DNA of 64,000 nucleotides from Pseudobdellovibrionaceae bacterium (GCA_023954155.1 JAMLIO010000006.1:140378-204377), one strand, 5' to 3'. Positions 26,104-35,448 are shown, numbered from the stretch's first letter. Translations and numbers: made by a program. Notes: generated by a model from the letters alone, not told the origin.

Positions 26104-27285
26104 TTATTTTACCTTAATGGCTTGAGCGGCTTTCAACGCACGTTTACGTGCCTCTTTGATATTCTTGCCTTGCGCTAAAGCCACACCCAAACGCCTATAT
26201 TGGTGGGCTTCTGGTTTACCAAATAGGCGAATATCAGCCGTAGGCACCTTTAACGCTTTGTCCGCACCTTCAAATTCAGGATCTTTTTGAGTGCTTGTTC
26301 CCAAAATCACCGCAGAAGCAGACGGTCCATAAGTTTTAAGTTGATCAAAGGGCAAACCCAGAATCGCACGCAGATGCAGTTCAAACTCATTTAAATTTTG
26401 CGAAATCATAGTCACCATACCCGTATCATGAGGACGCGGTGACAGTTCAGAGAAGTACACTTCTTTTTTTGTTAAAAAGAATTCGACTCCAAAAATTCCA
26501 GCTCCCCCTAACGCATCAGTCACTTTCTTTGCCATCGTTTGAGCTTTCTTAAGTTTCGCAGGACTGATTTTGGCAGGCATCCATGACTCTTGATAATCTC
26601 CACGTTCTTGACGATGACCAATGGGGGCACAGAACTTTGTAGGTCCCTTAATCTGCTTGATGGTGAGCAAAGTAATTTCAGATTCAAACTCGATGAACTC
26701 TTCAAGAATCACCTTTTCTTGATCACCGCGCATGCCTTGCAATGCAAAACTCCAGGCCTTTTCTAAATCCGCAGCCTTCTTGACCACGCTTTGACCTTTA
26801 CCACTAGAAGACATCACAGGCTTAAGTACACACGGAAAACCAATCTCTTTAGATATGGTTTTTAATTCTTCTAAACTTGTAGCATAAACAAACTTTGGTG
26901 TTTTAACTTTAAGGGTTCGAGCCGCAAGGTCTCGAATAGCATCTCGATTCATCGTTAAGTTAGTGGCTTTAGCCGAGGGAATGATGTTGTATCCTTTGGA
27001 TTCAAGCTCTAAAAGCTTACTTGTGCGAATAGCCTCAATCTCTGGAACTATATAATCTGGCTTTTCTTGATCGACAGTCTTTTCTAAGGCATTCCCATCA
27101 AGCATATCGATCACATAAAACCGATCAGCCACTTGCATTGCGGGAGCCCCTTCATATTTATCTACCGCGATCACAGTAAGACCCAACCTCTGAGCGGCAA
27201 TAGTGAATTCTTTGCCTAGCTCGCCTGAACCCAACAACATAATTTTAAGAGACTTTTTTAAGGATTTGATCTTTTGTTTTGCCAT
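26104..27285 (-). CDS. purT: Formate-dependent phosphoribosylglycinamide formyltransferase (GAR transformylase 2)
   Basis: Makes formyl-GAR from GAR, formate and ATP in purine synthesis. It is an ATP-grasp protein of about 393 residues, the family's usual length, with [22 protein letters not shown] at the N terminus and the ATP-grasp blocks [31 protein letters not shown] and [24 protein letters not shown]. The ATG at 27285 is preferred over the GTG at 27294, as GGTGG then lies at normal spacing. The 155-base divergent gap to tsaC shows no clear operator. Confidence 0.95.
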   Translation of the reverse strand: MAKQKIKSLKKSLKIMLLGSGELGKEFTIAAQRLGLTVIAVDKYEGAPAMQVADRFYVIDMLDGNALEKTVDQEKPDYIVPEIEAIRTSKLLELESKGYNIIPSAKATNLTMNRDAIRDLAARTLKVKTPKFVYATSLEELKTISKEIGFPCVLKPVMSSSGKGQSVVKKAADLEKAWSFALQGMRGDQEKVILEEFIEFESEITLLTIKQIKGPTKFCAPIGHRQERGDYQESWMPAKISPAKLKKAQTMAKKVTDALGGAGIFGVEFFLTKKEVYFSELSPRPHDTGMVTMISQNLNEFELHLRAILGLPFDQLKTYGPSASAVILGTSTQKDPEFEGADKALKVPTADIRLFGKPEAHQYRRLGVALAQGKNIKEARKRALKAAQAIKVK

Positions 27286-27449
27286 AGTAGCCACCGTTTA
27301 ACGTGATCCCCTGTGTTTAGCAAGACAAGTATTTGTAAAGACCCAAACCCAATTGAGAACACAAAGCCTATTCAGGGATTTATGTTAAGTCCCTTAAATT
27401 TCAGTGACTTTTAATTGCTAATTCAAGGATTTCTCGCTAACACCTAGGA

Positions 27450-28463
27450 ATGAGTACACCCCCTTCTTTTATCACTGCAAATGAAGCGGTTAACGCCTTG
27501 AAAAATGGCGAACTTGTCGCTCTTCCGACAGAAACCGTCTACGGACTTGCGGCCCCTATCGACAATCCCCAAGCTTTGGAACATATTTTTAAACTTAAAG
27601 AGCGTCCTCTATACGATCCCCTGATCGTCCATATCAGTGACTTAGGTATGCTACATCAAGTGGCCCAAACTCAAAACTCTCCAGCACTGGTCACTTTAGC
27701 TGAACACTTTTGGCCTGGCCCTCTGACTTTGGTCTTTCCAAAAAATCCACAAGCTGTTTCAGACTTGATCACTTCAGGGCAAGATACTGTGGCTGTCAGA
27801 ATGCCTCGTCATAGTGCTGCCCTTGAGGTGATTGCTAGGCTTGGTACTCCACTTGCCGCTCCCAGCGCAAACCCTTTTAAAAAAACCAGCCCTACAACAG
27901 CCGCTTTGGTGCAGCAGTACTTCCCTGACCTTAAAGTTTTAGACGGTGGCGAATGCCAAGTGGGGATTGAGTCCACTATCGTACGCCAGATCGACCCTCA
28001 TACCGTAGAAATTTTACGTCCAGGAATGATCACAGCCGAAGATATGCGCGGCATCCCTCACTGGAACTTTGAAATCACCACCAACTTTAATGCCCAAGGC
28101 CCTGGGTCCATGAAAGAGCATTATCAGCCACAAAAACCTTTATTTTTGATTCGGGGCTCTGGTGATTTACCACCACACTTGCGTTTACAGGCTTTGCAAA
28201 AAAATTTAGAAATCTCTTTTCTACAAAAATACAAACTCAACGAGCGACTGCATAAACTCAACATCCACGAGATTGCCCTTCACAATGATCCGCTGCTGGC
28301 AGCTAGATACATCTATCGACAGCTTCTGGAAGAAGGGGAGCAGGCCGACATTCTTTACATTTATTGGGATCAGACACAAAAAAACACCGAAGCTTGGCAA
28401 AGTATTTTAAATCGTCTCGAAAAAGCCGCAGTCAAAACTATTCTAGCCGAACAGCCGAATTAG
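27450..28463 (+). CDS. tsaC: L-threonylcarbamoyladenylate synthase, Sua5-type
   Basis: Makes threonylcarbamoyl-AMP from threonine, bicarbonate and ATP for the t6A37 tRNA modification. The 337 residues have the YrdC/TsaC domain (about 1-205: PTETVYGLAAP, KERPLYDPLIVHI, WPGPLTLVF, VAVRMPRHSAA, PLAAPSANPFKKTSPTTA) and a Sua5 C-terminal domain (about 230-330), so it is the longer Sua5/YwlC form. The stop codon TAG lies within the first units of the GAATTA microsatellite, so changes in repeat number do not alter the protein. Confidence 0.94.
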   Translation: MSTPPSFITANEAVNALKNGELVALPTETVYGLAAPIDNPQALEHIFKLKERPLYDPLIVHISDLGMLHQVAQTQNSPALVTLAEHFWPGPLTLVFPKNPQAVSDLITSGQDTVAVRMPRHSAALEVIARLGTPLAAPSANPFKKTSPTTAALVQQYFPDLKVLDGGECQVGIESTIVRQIDPHTVEILRPGMITAEDMRGIPHWNFEITTNFNAQGPGSMKEHYQPQKPLFLIRGSGDLPPHLRLQALQKNLEISFLQKYKLNERLHKLNIHEIALHNDPLLAARYIYRQLLEEGEQADILYIYWDQTQKNTEAWQSILNRLEKAAVKTILAEQPN

Positions 28464-28594
28464 AATTAGAATTAGAATTAGAATTAGAATTAGAATTAGA
28501 ATTAGAATTAGAATTAGAATTAGAATTAGAATTAGAATTAGAATTAGAATTAGAATTAGAATTAGAATTAGAATTAGAATTAGAATTAGAATTA
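28457..28594 (+). repeat. Perfect hexanucleotide microsatellite (GAATTA)23
   Basis: 23 uninterrupted copies of GAATTA (138 bases) start at the last codons of tsaC and run into the gap before the esterase gene. One frame reads Glu-Leu repeats, another holds TAG stops and the third reads Ile-Arg repeats. Such perfect long arrays are prone to slippage in bacteria. Confidence 0.98.
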
Positions 28595-28601
28595 TTGTGA
28601 C

Positions 28602-28657
28602 GTGAAATAGTGAAATAGTGAAATAGTGAAATAGTGAAATAGTGAAATAGTGAAATT
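28602..28657 (+). repeat. Octanucleotide microsatellite (GTGAAATA)7
   Basis: Six perfect copies of GTGAAATA and a seventh with one change (GTGAAATT), seven bases after the GAATTA array. They end nine bases before the esterase ATG at 28667. An eight-base unit is not a multiple of three, so unlike the neighbouring array a copy-number change inside a transcript would shift spacing or frame of anything read through it. Confidence 0.97.
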
Positions 28658-28666
28658 AAGGTAAGC

Positions 28667-29353
28667 ATGAAGTATTTAAAAGAGTCAAAATCAGATTTAA
28701 ATTATATTGAGTTTTTTAATGATGTGGACTACCCCACCGTAGTTTTACTTCATGGCTATGGTGCTAATGCCAGAGACCTTGCAGGAATTGCACAAATCGC
28801 AGAATTTGAAGCTCTAAATTTGAATTGGATTTTTATTGAAGCCCCACTCAGTCCACCAGAGCTTGCCATGATCAATGGTCGAGCATGGTTTGACGTGAAC
28901 ATTGCGCATTTTCAAAATTTGATTTTGCAAAATAAATTTGAAGAGTACTATAGCCGCACACCAGAAAATATTGATTATTTACAAGATACATTGGAAATCT
29001 TTTTTCAGGAAAAGTACCTTAATGAAAACAATATGATCCTCGGAGGCTTTAGCCAAGGTGCCATGGTTGCTACAGACCATCTGTATGAGAAAAAACTAAG
29101 ACCCTTAGCCCTACTCTACCTTTCTGGTACCGTCATTCGCGAAGGCCTATGGAAAACTCAAACTCTAGAAAACCTAAAAATCTTCCAAAGCCACGGCCGC
29201 TTTGATGACGTCCTACCCGTCCAAGGAGCCCTGCACTTTAAAGACATCGCCAAATCCAACCACCACAAAATTCACATCTTTGACGGCGGCCACGAAATCC
29301 CACCCAATATTCTTTTTGAACTGTACAACTTCTTAAAAGAACTCCAAGGCTAG
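28667..29353 (+). CDS. Alpha/beta-hydrolase, phospholipase/carboxylesterase type
   Basis: 228 residues. The oxyanion-side HGYGANARDL near 29-38 and the nucleophile GGFSQGAM (Ser129) match the carboxylesterase/acyl-protein-thioesterase family, with Asp in HGRFDDVLPV and His in DGGHEIP completing the triad. No signal peptide, so cytoplasmic. Its promoter or leader is made of the octanucleotide repeats, so its expression may vary with repeat number (inference). It ends four bases before a large palindrome. Confidence 0.87.
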   Translation: MKYLKESKSDLNYIEFFNDVDYPTVVLLHGYGANARDLAGIAQIAEFEALNLNWIFIEAPLSPPELAMINGRAWFDVNIAHFQNLILQNKFEEYYSRTPENIDYLQDTLEIFFQEKYLNENNMILGGFSQGAMVATDHLYEKKLRPLALLYLSGTVIREGLWKTQTLENLKIFQSHGRFDDVLPVQGALHFKDIAKSNHHKIHIFDGGHEIPPNILFELYNFLKELQG

Positions 29354-29357
29354 ATGC

Positions 29358-29569
29358 CTTAAAGTCCGTTACGAGTTTTAACTTTAAGATTCTCTATACC
29401 CTTCGATGCCGACGCAGCAGAGCGGGTGCAAAGCGTCTTCGGCACGCGTTACCCTCTGTGACCTTCGGTCCCACAGGCCAACGCGCGTCGGATACGCATT
29501 GCTCGCCTCTGAGGTCGACATCGAAGGGTATAGAGAATCTTAAAGTTAAAACTCGTAACGGACTTTAAG
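29358..29569. repeat. 212-bp palindrome with 51-bp perfect arms and UUCG-type tip
   Basis: Bases 29358-29408 are the exact reverse complement of 29519-29569. The ~110 bases between are themselves imperfectly self-complementary (ACGCGTT against AACGCGCGT, CTGTGACC against GGTCCCACAG) and close on TTCG at 29464-29467 flanked by C and G. The whole can fold as one long hairpin or cruciform. The right arm contains the last seven codons and stop of the reductase gene; the left arm is its inverted copy beyond the esterase stop. There is no T-tract, so it is not a standard intrinsic terminator, and no target-site duplication is seen. Confidence 0.93.
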
Positions 29570-30619
29570 ACGCTTGGTGATGGGGATCGCCTGGCAGGAC
29601 AAAGTTTTCCCGTCTTTATAGTCTTCGGGCATCAACATCCCCGTGTCAGGCTGCCGAATGGCCCCCTCTAAAACTGTGCACTGACAAGAAATACAAGTGC
29701 CCTCAAGACAAGAGTAGGGAGGATCAAAGCCTTCTCTAAGTAAAGCCTCTAAGACAGTTTCGTTTTCGTTGGGAGTGACTTCCACATCTGTAAAATCAAT
29801 TTCAGCTTCGATCTTTTCACAAGGTCCCAGCTCTTGGCCTTCGGTTTTTCCGACGATGACATCATCTGTGTTTTCTAAATCTAAAGAGGCACTGGTCACA
29901 AAACTTTCTTTGCGGATCTGTGAATGATCATAACCTTTTTGTCCCAAGAAAGCTTCAATGGCTTCCATAAAACCTTCGGGACCACACATATAAAAAATAG
30001 GGTCTTCAGGGCTTTGCCATAAAAGGTAAAGTCTTTCTAAAATGGTGGTTCCAAGTCTTCCCGAAGAGACATTCTCCCAATCTGGAGTCTGCCCCGTAAA
30101 CACCCACTTCACGCTGAAACGCGGACAGGTCTCTTCTAATTGTTTTAATGTGGACTTAAAAATAACTGAAGCTTCGTCTTTGTTGGAATAAATCAAAGTG
30201 ACTCGTGGTGCTCCTTGCTTAAGCAAAGAACGAATCATGGAATATATGGGGGTAATTCCACTTCCTGCTGCAAATAAAATATGATGACGATCTAAAGATC
30301 CTGGCGTAAACATCCCCACTGGCGGGGTTACAATCAAGCTCTCTCCCTCTTGGACTTGATCTACAAGGTATGTGGACATCTTACCCTGTGGGACCTTTTT
30401 TAAAGTCACCGACAAGGTGTCATCCACCTCTGGTGATGAACTTAAGGAATAACTGCGCACCACTTTTTCACCATTGATGTCAGCTTGAATACCCACAAAC
30501 TGACCGGCCTTATATTTTAAAAACTTTTCGCGAGCGTCTGACGGAATTTCAAAATACAAAGATACAGCATCTGTTGCTTCAATCACTTTTTTACTTATTT
30601 TTAGTTTATACTCTGCCAC
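29546..30619 (-). CDS. Flavin reductase-ferredoxin hybrid (PaaE-like oxidoreductase)
   Basis: 357 residues starting at GTG, with GAGGAAGAG upstream. FAD-binding RSYSLSSSP (near 60), NAD(P)-binding GSGITPIYSMIRSL and CGPEGFM, and a C-terminal plant-type [2Fe-2S] ferredoxin with PPYSCLEGTCISCQC and a later LSCQA Cys. Electrons pass from NAD(P)H through flavin to the iron-sulfur cluster and on to an oxygenase or other acceptor. The family includes PaaE and the HCP reductase Hcr. Its last seven codons lie in the palindrome's right arm. Confidence 0.9.
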   Translation of the reverse strand: MAEYKLKISKKVIEATDAVSLYFEIPSDAREKFLKYKAGQFVGIQADINGEKVVRSYSLSSSPEVDDTLSVTLKKVPQGKMSTYLVDQVQEGESLIVTPPVGMFTPGSLDRHHILFAAGSGITPIYSMIRSLLKQGAPRVTLIYSNKDEASVIFKSTLKQLEETCPRFSVKWVFTGQTPDWENVSSGRLGTTILERLYLLWQSPEDPIFYMCGPEGFMEAIEAFLGQKGYDHSQIRKESFVTSASLDLENTDDVIVGKTEGQELGPCEKIEAEIDFTDVEVTPNENETVLEALLREGFDPPYSCLEGTCISCQCTVLEGAIRQPDTGMLMPEDYKDGKTLSCQAIPITKRLKVRYEF

Positions 30620-30659
30620 GTCTCTTCCTCATTCACAGCTTAGGCCCATTTAGACGCTT

Positions 30660-31598
30660 TTACCAAAATTCAGCAAGGTCTATTTGTTTTTTTTGTATTA
30701 TTCGTGCAGGACCACTCAAAATGGTACTTTCTGTCATGTCATTTACATTTAAAACGCCACCAGGCATACGCACTTCGATAGGGAAAGCAAACCCCATCTG
30801 TTCATGGGCGTAATAGGCTGCGGCCATAGCTCCCGTACCACACGCCATGGTCCAATTCTCTACACCTCTTTCAAAGGTCACCGCTCCCACTTTTTGTACA
30901 CTGGGCGTAGGCCAGACCAGAGTGACATTGGCCCCTTTTTCATTCCACTCTTTGGGAAATCTTAAGTTCTTCGCGAGGTCCTTCCAGCTCTGGCTGTCTT
31001 CAAAATGAATTTCACCTTCAGAATAAATTTCAGGATTATCAGGAATGAACACCACCAGATGGGGAACACCTGAATTGTAAAGATAATGCCCTGTGGATGT
31101 TTTCCCTAAAGATTCCACTCGACGCAGGCTCACACTCACTTGTTCTTCACTCAAGATGTGCGCCTTGATAGGAATTTCTGAAGCCAAGAAAGCAATCTGT
31201 GGTTTCGACTCAATGTGTTTGTAAAACCACCAACTGACCGCCCGCGCCGCATTCCCGCACATCTCGGCAGGACTGCCATCAGAGTTAAAAAACTTCCATG
31301 TAAAATCATAGGGGTAAGCCTCATCATTTTTTGCAGTAGCTCGGCCCATTAAATCCATATCTGACGTACTCTCGTTTGAAATTGCCTCTGGCCTTGAAAG
31401 AGGTGATCCTACATGCACCTCTTCTGGCAGCAAGAGGATCACGCCATCAACGGGGTGACCCAAGGCCGTGGCACTGAGGTTTTGAATGAACTTTGCAGAA
31501 AGAATAAGAGCTTTGTTCTTCTCAAACAGTTCTTTTTCAGATTTAAACGAAAGCAGAGCAAAGGTGTTCTTTGCCCCGTCAATTTCAAAGATTTCCAT
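30660..31598 (-). CDS. dapF: Diaminopimelate epimerase
   Basis: Converts LL- to meso-diaminopimelate for lysine and peptidoglycan. 312 residues with the two catalytic Cys in the family motifs EMCGNAAR (Cys114) and ACGTGA (near 252). Substrate loops FFNSDGSPAEM and FERGVENWTMACGTGAM are clear. The early N-terminal Asn motif is changed (DGAKNTF). It follows the coiled-coil gene after 24 bases and precedes the ferredoxin-reductase hybrid by 40 bases. A place downstream of the GYF/coiled-coil module, making a peptidoglycan precursor enzyme, may be chance. Confidence 0.93.
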   Translation of the reverse strand: MEIFEIDGAKNTFALLSFKSEKELFEKNKALILSAKFIQNLSATALGHPVDGVILLLPEEVHVGSPLSRPEAISNESTSDMDLMGRATAKNDEAYPYDFTWKFFNSDGSPAEMCGNAARAVSWWFYKHIESKPQIAFLASEIPIKAHILSEEQVSVSLRRVESLGKTSTGHYLYNSGVPHLVVFIPDNPEIYSEGEIHFEDSQSWKDLAKNLRFPKEWNEKGANVTLVWPTPSVQKVGAVTFERGVENWTMACGTGAMAAAYYAHEQMGFAFPIEVRMPGGVLNVNDMTESTILSGPARIIQKKQIDLAEFW

Positions 31599-31622
31599 GG
31601 GTTACTTTTACTGCACCTTCGG

Positions 31623-34130
31623 CTAAACTTCAACCGTAACGGGAGTCTCTTTTGGTGCGTCCTCCTGGTTTTTGTTTATGGCCTGATCCTTAGGTGGCAG
31701 TGGTGGAGCCTCCCAGAAGTCCTGATGCTGTAAGGCCATCTCTAGCTTCTGCGTGTTCACTTCCACTTCTTGGCTATAAGAACTTAGGAGTTTCTCGCTG
31801 ACCTGTCTTTGCTCATCTAACTTAGTTCGTAGCTCTTCATAATGGGCACGAATCGAACCGAAAACATTGGGACTTGCCAGAAGTTCATCCAACTTACTGA
31901 TCTCAGCATTTAAACTTTTTAAAAACTCGGTCATAGGATTCAAATTAAGAGTCTGACGGATCACTCCCATGCACTCTTCCACTTGCTCGGCAATGAAACC
32001 TTTATTGGCATCTAACCAACTTCTGTAATCCACCAATTTACTTTCTCTGGCCATGTATTCTTTTTCACGTTGCAAGTACTCTTTCACCTTCATTGCAACT
32101 TCTTTGGCCATAGATTGTGCAGCTCTTGCAGAATGGTTTGCCGTTTCCACATCTGCCTTTAAGATATGATTCTCAGCTAAAATCTTCTTCTTATCTTCGT
32201 CAAAATGAGCCACCTTAGCCTGCAAAGCCACAAGCTCTTTTTCTAATTTCCGACTCTTCATCTGTTCAGCAGAAAGTTCTTTTTGCATTTCAGCCAAACT
32301 TTGGCTCGCACGACTTCCTACATCTTTAAGGTGTTCCACCTTGGTTTCAAGATGTTCAGCACGTTTTTCAAGAGTTTGTTTTTCTCTCACAGCATCCTTA
32401 TGCGCAAGCTTTAACTCTTCAAAATTATAGTTTAGTTCCTGCTCTATTTTTTTAAGCTTGGTCACCTGATGGGTAAGGTCTTCTTTTGTGCCCTTAAGCT
32501 CAGCAAGTTCAAGAATGTGCTGTTCAATGGTTTGTTTTTGCTCTTGGATCTGCTCGGCATTGTCAGCCAAGGTCTGTTCCACTTCAACCATGTTTTCCTG
32601 ATAGGACTTCATGGTGGCGGTCTCGTGCTTTAAGTTTTCTTCTAAGAGTACAATCTTATGCTGCTGTGTTTTACGGCTATCACTGAGCTTCTGGACATGC
32701 TCTTTTAGTCTCTCAATCAAGGCCAGTGCTTGAGCCTTCTCGTCCACTTCTTTTTGGATCGCCAGTTGGGCGTTGTCTAATTCGGACTTCTGTTGATAGA
32801 TGGTCTCGGTCAAGGTCTCGTTGGCATTGTTTAAAAATACAATCTGCTTGGTCTTTTCATCAAATTGAATCTCTAAATCCTGAAGGCGTTTCACCACCTC
32901 AGTGTACATTCTGATTCTTTCTTGAATCTCTGTGTTTTTCTGAGCCACAGTCTGCATGAGTTGCTCTTCAAGTTCCTGCTTGGCAGCCGTCATGGATTTT
33001 AGCTCTTTTTCCAGAGTAAAAACTCTTTGCAGATGACGTTCGATTTCTTTTTTATTCTTAGCCACTTCAGCGTTTAAAGCATCAATCTTTTGAATGAACT
33101 TCACTTCGCCCGCAATACGGTCTTTTTGTTTTTCGATGACGGTTTTACACTCTTTTAAAACTCTTTGTAACTCATCGTTTTGAGTCTTAAAGGAAGCCAA
33201 CTCTCGTCTCTGTTCATCAAAATTTGTAGTTAAAGTTTTATTTTGCTCTCGTAAAACCAAGTGTTTTTGATGAAGCTCTGCACCTTCAGTGGCTTTAGTT
33301 TTAAGCTCAGTCCCAAGCTTAACCAAACTTTGCTTTTGCTCTTCGATCAGTCGAAGTTGCTCAGAGTGCTTCTTTTGTAATCCCCTCACCTCATCCACAT
33401 ACGACTGTTTATGGGCGGCGATCTGCTTGATCTCTTCAGATAAGTTTTTAGTTAAGACCGTAAGACGATCGTTTTCAGCCTTGATCTTTTGACTTTGATC
33501 TTTCACCGCAAGACCTTCTTGTTCCATCTGCGCTAAAGTCTTTTTAATCTTTTCTTCTTGATGCTTGAGACGGAAGTTTTCTGCTTTGTACTGGTCATTG
33601 ATCTTTTTAAGTTTTTGAACAATATCGTTTACGGCCTGAGTCTTTTTGGTGTCAGCGCTGCTTTTAGAGTTTAACTCTGTCACTAGTTTTTGAATCTGTT
33701 GAGCTTTGCTCTGAAGCTCTTGTTCTTGTTTTCTATAGCTACGGAAAAGACGAGTGTATTCTTCTAACATCTTGGCGTTTTTATTCTGTAAAAGAACGTT
33801 CTGTCTTTCTAACTGTGCATTCATGGGTCCTACTCCTACAGATCCTGCGCGCGCGGGAACGCGTTGTGAATTTTGAGAAACGGCCTGAGACTGGGCGTAA
33901 TGCGAGTCTCGAGAAACAGTCTGTGGTGAGGTATGACGTGAGTCCAAAGTCCCTGCGCGCGACTGTCTGTAGTGAGATGTCTCAGCATAGATTGGTGGCG
34001 CTGAAGCAGCTCGTGAATGTGCAGCTGGCCTCGCCCCAGCCATGTCAAACTCTAGGTCAGATACGGTCAGTGTATCGCTTAGCTCATCTAACAGGTCTAA
34101 AAAATCGTCTTTTTGATATCCTTGCTTCAT
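31623..34130 (-). CDS. Giant coiled-coil protein ending in PPLPPK (module A)
   Basis: 835 residues, no signal peptide or membrane segment. Residues about 1-30 are acidic. About 30-100 are low-complexity Ser/Arg/Ala/Gln with repeated SRAG/SRDSHYAQSQ-like stretches. From about 105 to about 740 there is a nearly unbroken Gln/Lys/Glu/Leu-rich coiled coil. The last ~130 residues, containing LVDYRSWLDANKGFIAEQVEECM, LNLNPMTEFLKSLNAEISKLDELL and the tail PPLPPK, are matched in the larger coiled-coil protein encoded at 57374-60724, so the two are paralogues. It overlaps the GYF gene by four bases. Probably a cytoplasmic scaffold or polarity protein. Confidence 0.85.
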   Translation of the reverse strand: MKQGYQKDDFLDLLDELSDTLTVSDLEFDMAGARPAAHSRAASAPPIYAETSHYRQSRAGTLDSRHTSPQTVSRDSHYAQSQAVSQNSQRVPARAGSVGVGPMNAQLERQNVLLQNKNAKMLEEYTRLFRSYRKQEQELQSKAQQIQKLVTELNSKSSADTKKTQAVNDIVQKLKKINDQYKAENFRLKHQEEKIKKTLAQMEQEGLAVKDQSQKIKAENDRLTVLTKNLSEEIKQIAAHKQSYVDEVRGLQKKHSEQLRLIEEQKQSLVKLGTELKTKATEGAELHQKHLVLREQNKTLTTNFDEQRRELASFKTQNDELQRVLKECKTVIEKQKDRIAGEVKFIQKIDALNAEVAKNKKEIERHLQRVFTLEKELKSMTAAKQELEEQLMQTVAQKNTEIQERIRMYTEVVKRLQDLEIQFDEKTKQIVFLNNANETLTETIYQQKSELDNAQLAIQKEVDEKAQALALIERLKEHVQKLSDSRKTQQHKIVLLEENLKHETATMKSYQENMVEVEQTLADNAEQIQEQKQTIEQHILELAELKGTKEDLTHQVTKLKKIEQELNYNFEELKLAHKDAVREKQTLEKRAEHLETKVEHLKDVGSRASQSLAEMQKELSAEQMKSRKLEKELVALQAKVAHFDEDKKKILAENHILKADVETANHSARAAQSMAKEVAMKVKEYLQREKEYMARESKLVDYRSWLDANKGFIAEQVEECMGVIRQTLNLNPMTEFLKSLNAEISKLDELLASPNVFGSIRAHYEELRTKLDEQRQVSEKLLSSYSQEVEVNTQKLEMALQHQDFWEAPPLPPKDQAINKNQEDAPKETPVTVEV

Positions 34131-34624
34131 ACTTTTTCCGTTTTCGCTTTTTTATTAAGGTCTATACGCTCGCCTTCCATATCCGTAATGTCATCTTTGA
34201 TTCTGAAGTTTAACTTTGACTTGATGGACTCATACAAATCCGTCACGCCTGTAAGTCGGGCCTTAGATTCTGCCTGCTCTGAATGGGCTTGGGATTGATG
34301 TTGTTTATAAAAATCTGTCAGATGCTCTCGCTTTATGCCTGAAATTTGCACAAATTCCTCATCCGACATTTTAAGAGCTTCCTCGGCGATAGGGACATTG
34401 AACACTTCCATGTCTGCAATCTTTGACCACGTCGACTGCCCTTGCTGCCATACATGGTGATCTTTAGAGAGAAAGCCCCTTCTTAAGAAGATCAGAACAC
34501 TATTAGTAGTGAAAGGACCAAAATGTTTTTGTTCTCGAAAGACAAACCAGCTGTCAGCCTTCGATCTGGCTGTTGGGCTGGAGTTGGTTTTTTTTTCTGG
34601 ACATTGTGACTCTTCACTGTTCAT
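34127..34624 (-). CDS. GYF_2-domain protein (module A)
   Basis: 165 residues, soluble. Residues about 25-75 match the GYF_2 fold: WFVFREQKHFGPFTTNSVLIFLRRGFLSKDHHVWQ with the terminal W near 66. GYF-type domains bind Pro-rich ligands. The next gene's coiled-coil protein ends in PPLPPK, and the two overlap by four bases (ATGA), so I infer they bind each other. The C-terminal ~90 residues are charged and helical. Confidence 0.82.
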   Translation of the reverse strand: MNSEESQCPEKKTNSSPTARSKADSWFVFREQKHFGPFTTNSVLIFLRRGFLSKDHHVWQQGQSTWSKIADMEVFNVPIAEEALKMSDEEFVQISGIKREHLTDFYKQHQSQAHSEQAESKARLTGVTDLYESIKSKLNFRIKDDITDMEGERIDLNKKAKTEKV

Positions 34625-34809
34625 GTCTAAATGCTAAAACATAATCTAACTTATGGCTATATGTAGAGATCGCATTCTTGTAATTTTCAACGCGGACCCA
34701 CTTTTTTTAAGGCTCCAACTGGTCAGCTCCATTTAAAGAGCCTTTTATATACAAAAATGCCTGTATTTTTAGACGAGACTATGGTCTAGAAAAGCCCTGA
34801 AATCCGCTC

Positions 34810-35448
34810 CTAAAGCCGAAAGTGGAAGCCCACCAATAAACCCATTTCATTCATAGAAGCAGGAACCGTTGAGTCGCTCATGATCGTGGTATTGTAAAAC
34901 AATTCGGGCCTAAGAATCAGATTCGACTTCCATTGCCAGTCGACTCCAAAGTGAGCACCAAAATACACCCCTGAAGAAGAGATAGTTTTAACCACTTCAC
35001 CTTCACGACTGGCACTCCCGTGCGCCACACCTGTACCAAACCCTGCAAAAGGAGCCCAACCTCGCACAACAAAAGAGGTCGACATGTCTTTGTGAGGAAT
35101 GAAAGGCGCTGGATTCTTAAAATATCTTCTGACAGTAAAGCCCGAAAAACCCATTCCCATTGAGAATGGTCCCATGCGCCCACCTCGACGATGCCCTAAG
35201 GCCACACTCCACTTTTCGTGAATGAAAGTTTCAATGCTGATCCCCAACATCAAAGGCCCTTCAGTCCTTGATAAAGAGTACACATCCCCCGCTACAGTGA
35301 CATCTTTGTTCAGCGTCTGATTACCAAATCCAGCAGATATCCCATAAATAAAATCAGGTTTAAATTTAAAGCCCGCATGGGCTTCTTCAAAGCCCAAACC
35401 CACAAAAATGAGAACTACAGATAATAGCCAACGTGAATTATGCAGCAA
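34810..35448 (-). CDS. Outer-membrane barrel-like protein
   Basis: About 212 residues. The signal peptide ends EEAHA, then an alternating beta-strand pattern runs to the C-terminal FHFRL, typical of small (OmpA/OmpW-like) outer-membrane barrels. I prefer a TTG start at 35448: GAGGG lies five bases upstream, and it gives a compact signal peptide. An ATG at 35490 in the same frame would overlap the previous gene by 53 bases. It sits downstream of the FliG-C-like gene, so it may be the outer-membrane part of that complex. Confidence 0.7.
   Translation of the reverse strand: MLHNSRWLLSVVLIFVGLGFEEAHAGFKFKPDFIYGISAGFGNQTLNKDVTVAGDVYSLSRTEGPLMLGISIETFIHEKWSVALGHRRGGRMGPFSMGMGFSGFTVRRYFKNPAPFIPHKDMSTSFVVRGWAPFAGFGTGVAHGSASREGEVVKTISSSGVYFGAHFGVDWQWKSNLILRPELFYNTTIMSDSTVPASMNEMGLLVGFHFRL

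Noticed and set aside
27286..27449. Purine riboswitch upstream of purT
   Set aside because: No conserved purine-riboswitch core was found in the 155-base divergent gap.
28364..28600. Open frame of Glu-Leu repeats over the (GAATTA) array
   Set aside because: It is the in-frame reading of the hexanucleotide and has no ribosome-binding site; it is not a protein-coding gene.
28438..28668. Minus-strand Asn-Ser repeat frame over the same array
   Set aside because: Same cause: reading the microsatellite backwards; no other support.
29358..29569. Intrinsic terminator
   Set aside because: The stem is far longer than usual and no T-tract follows either arm, so the standard type does not fit, although it might still end transcripts.
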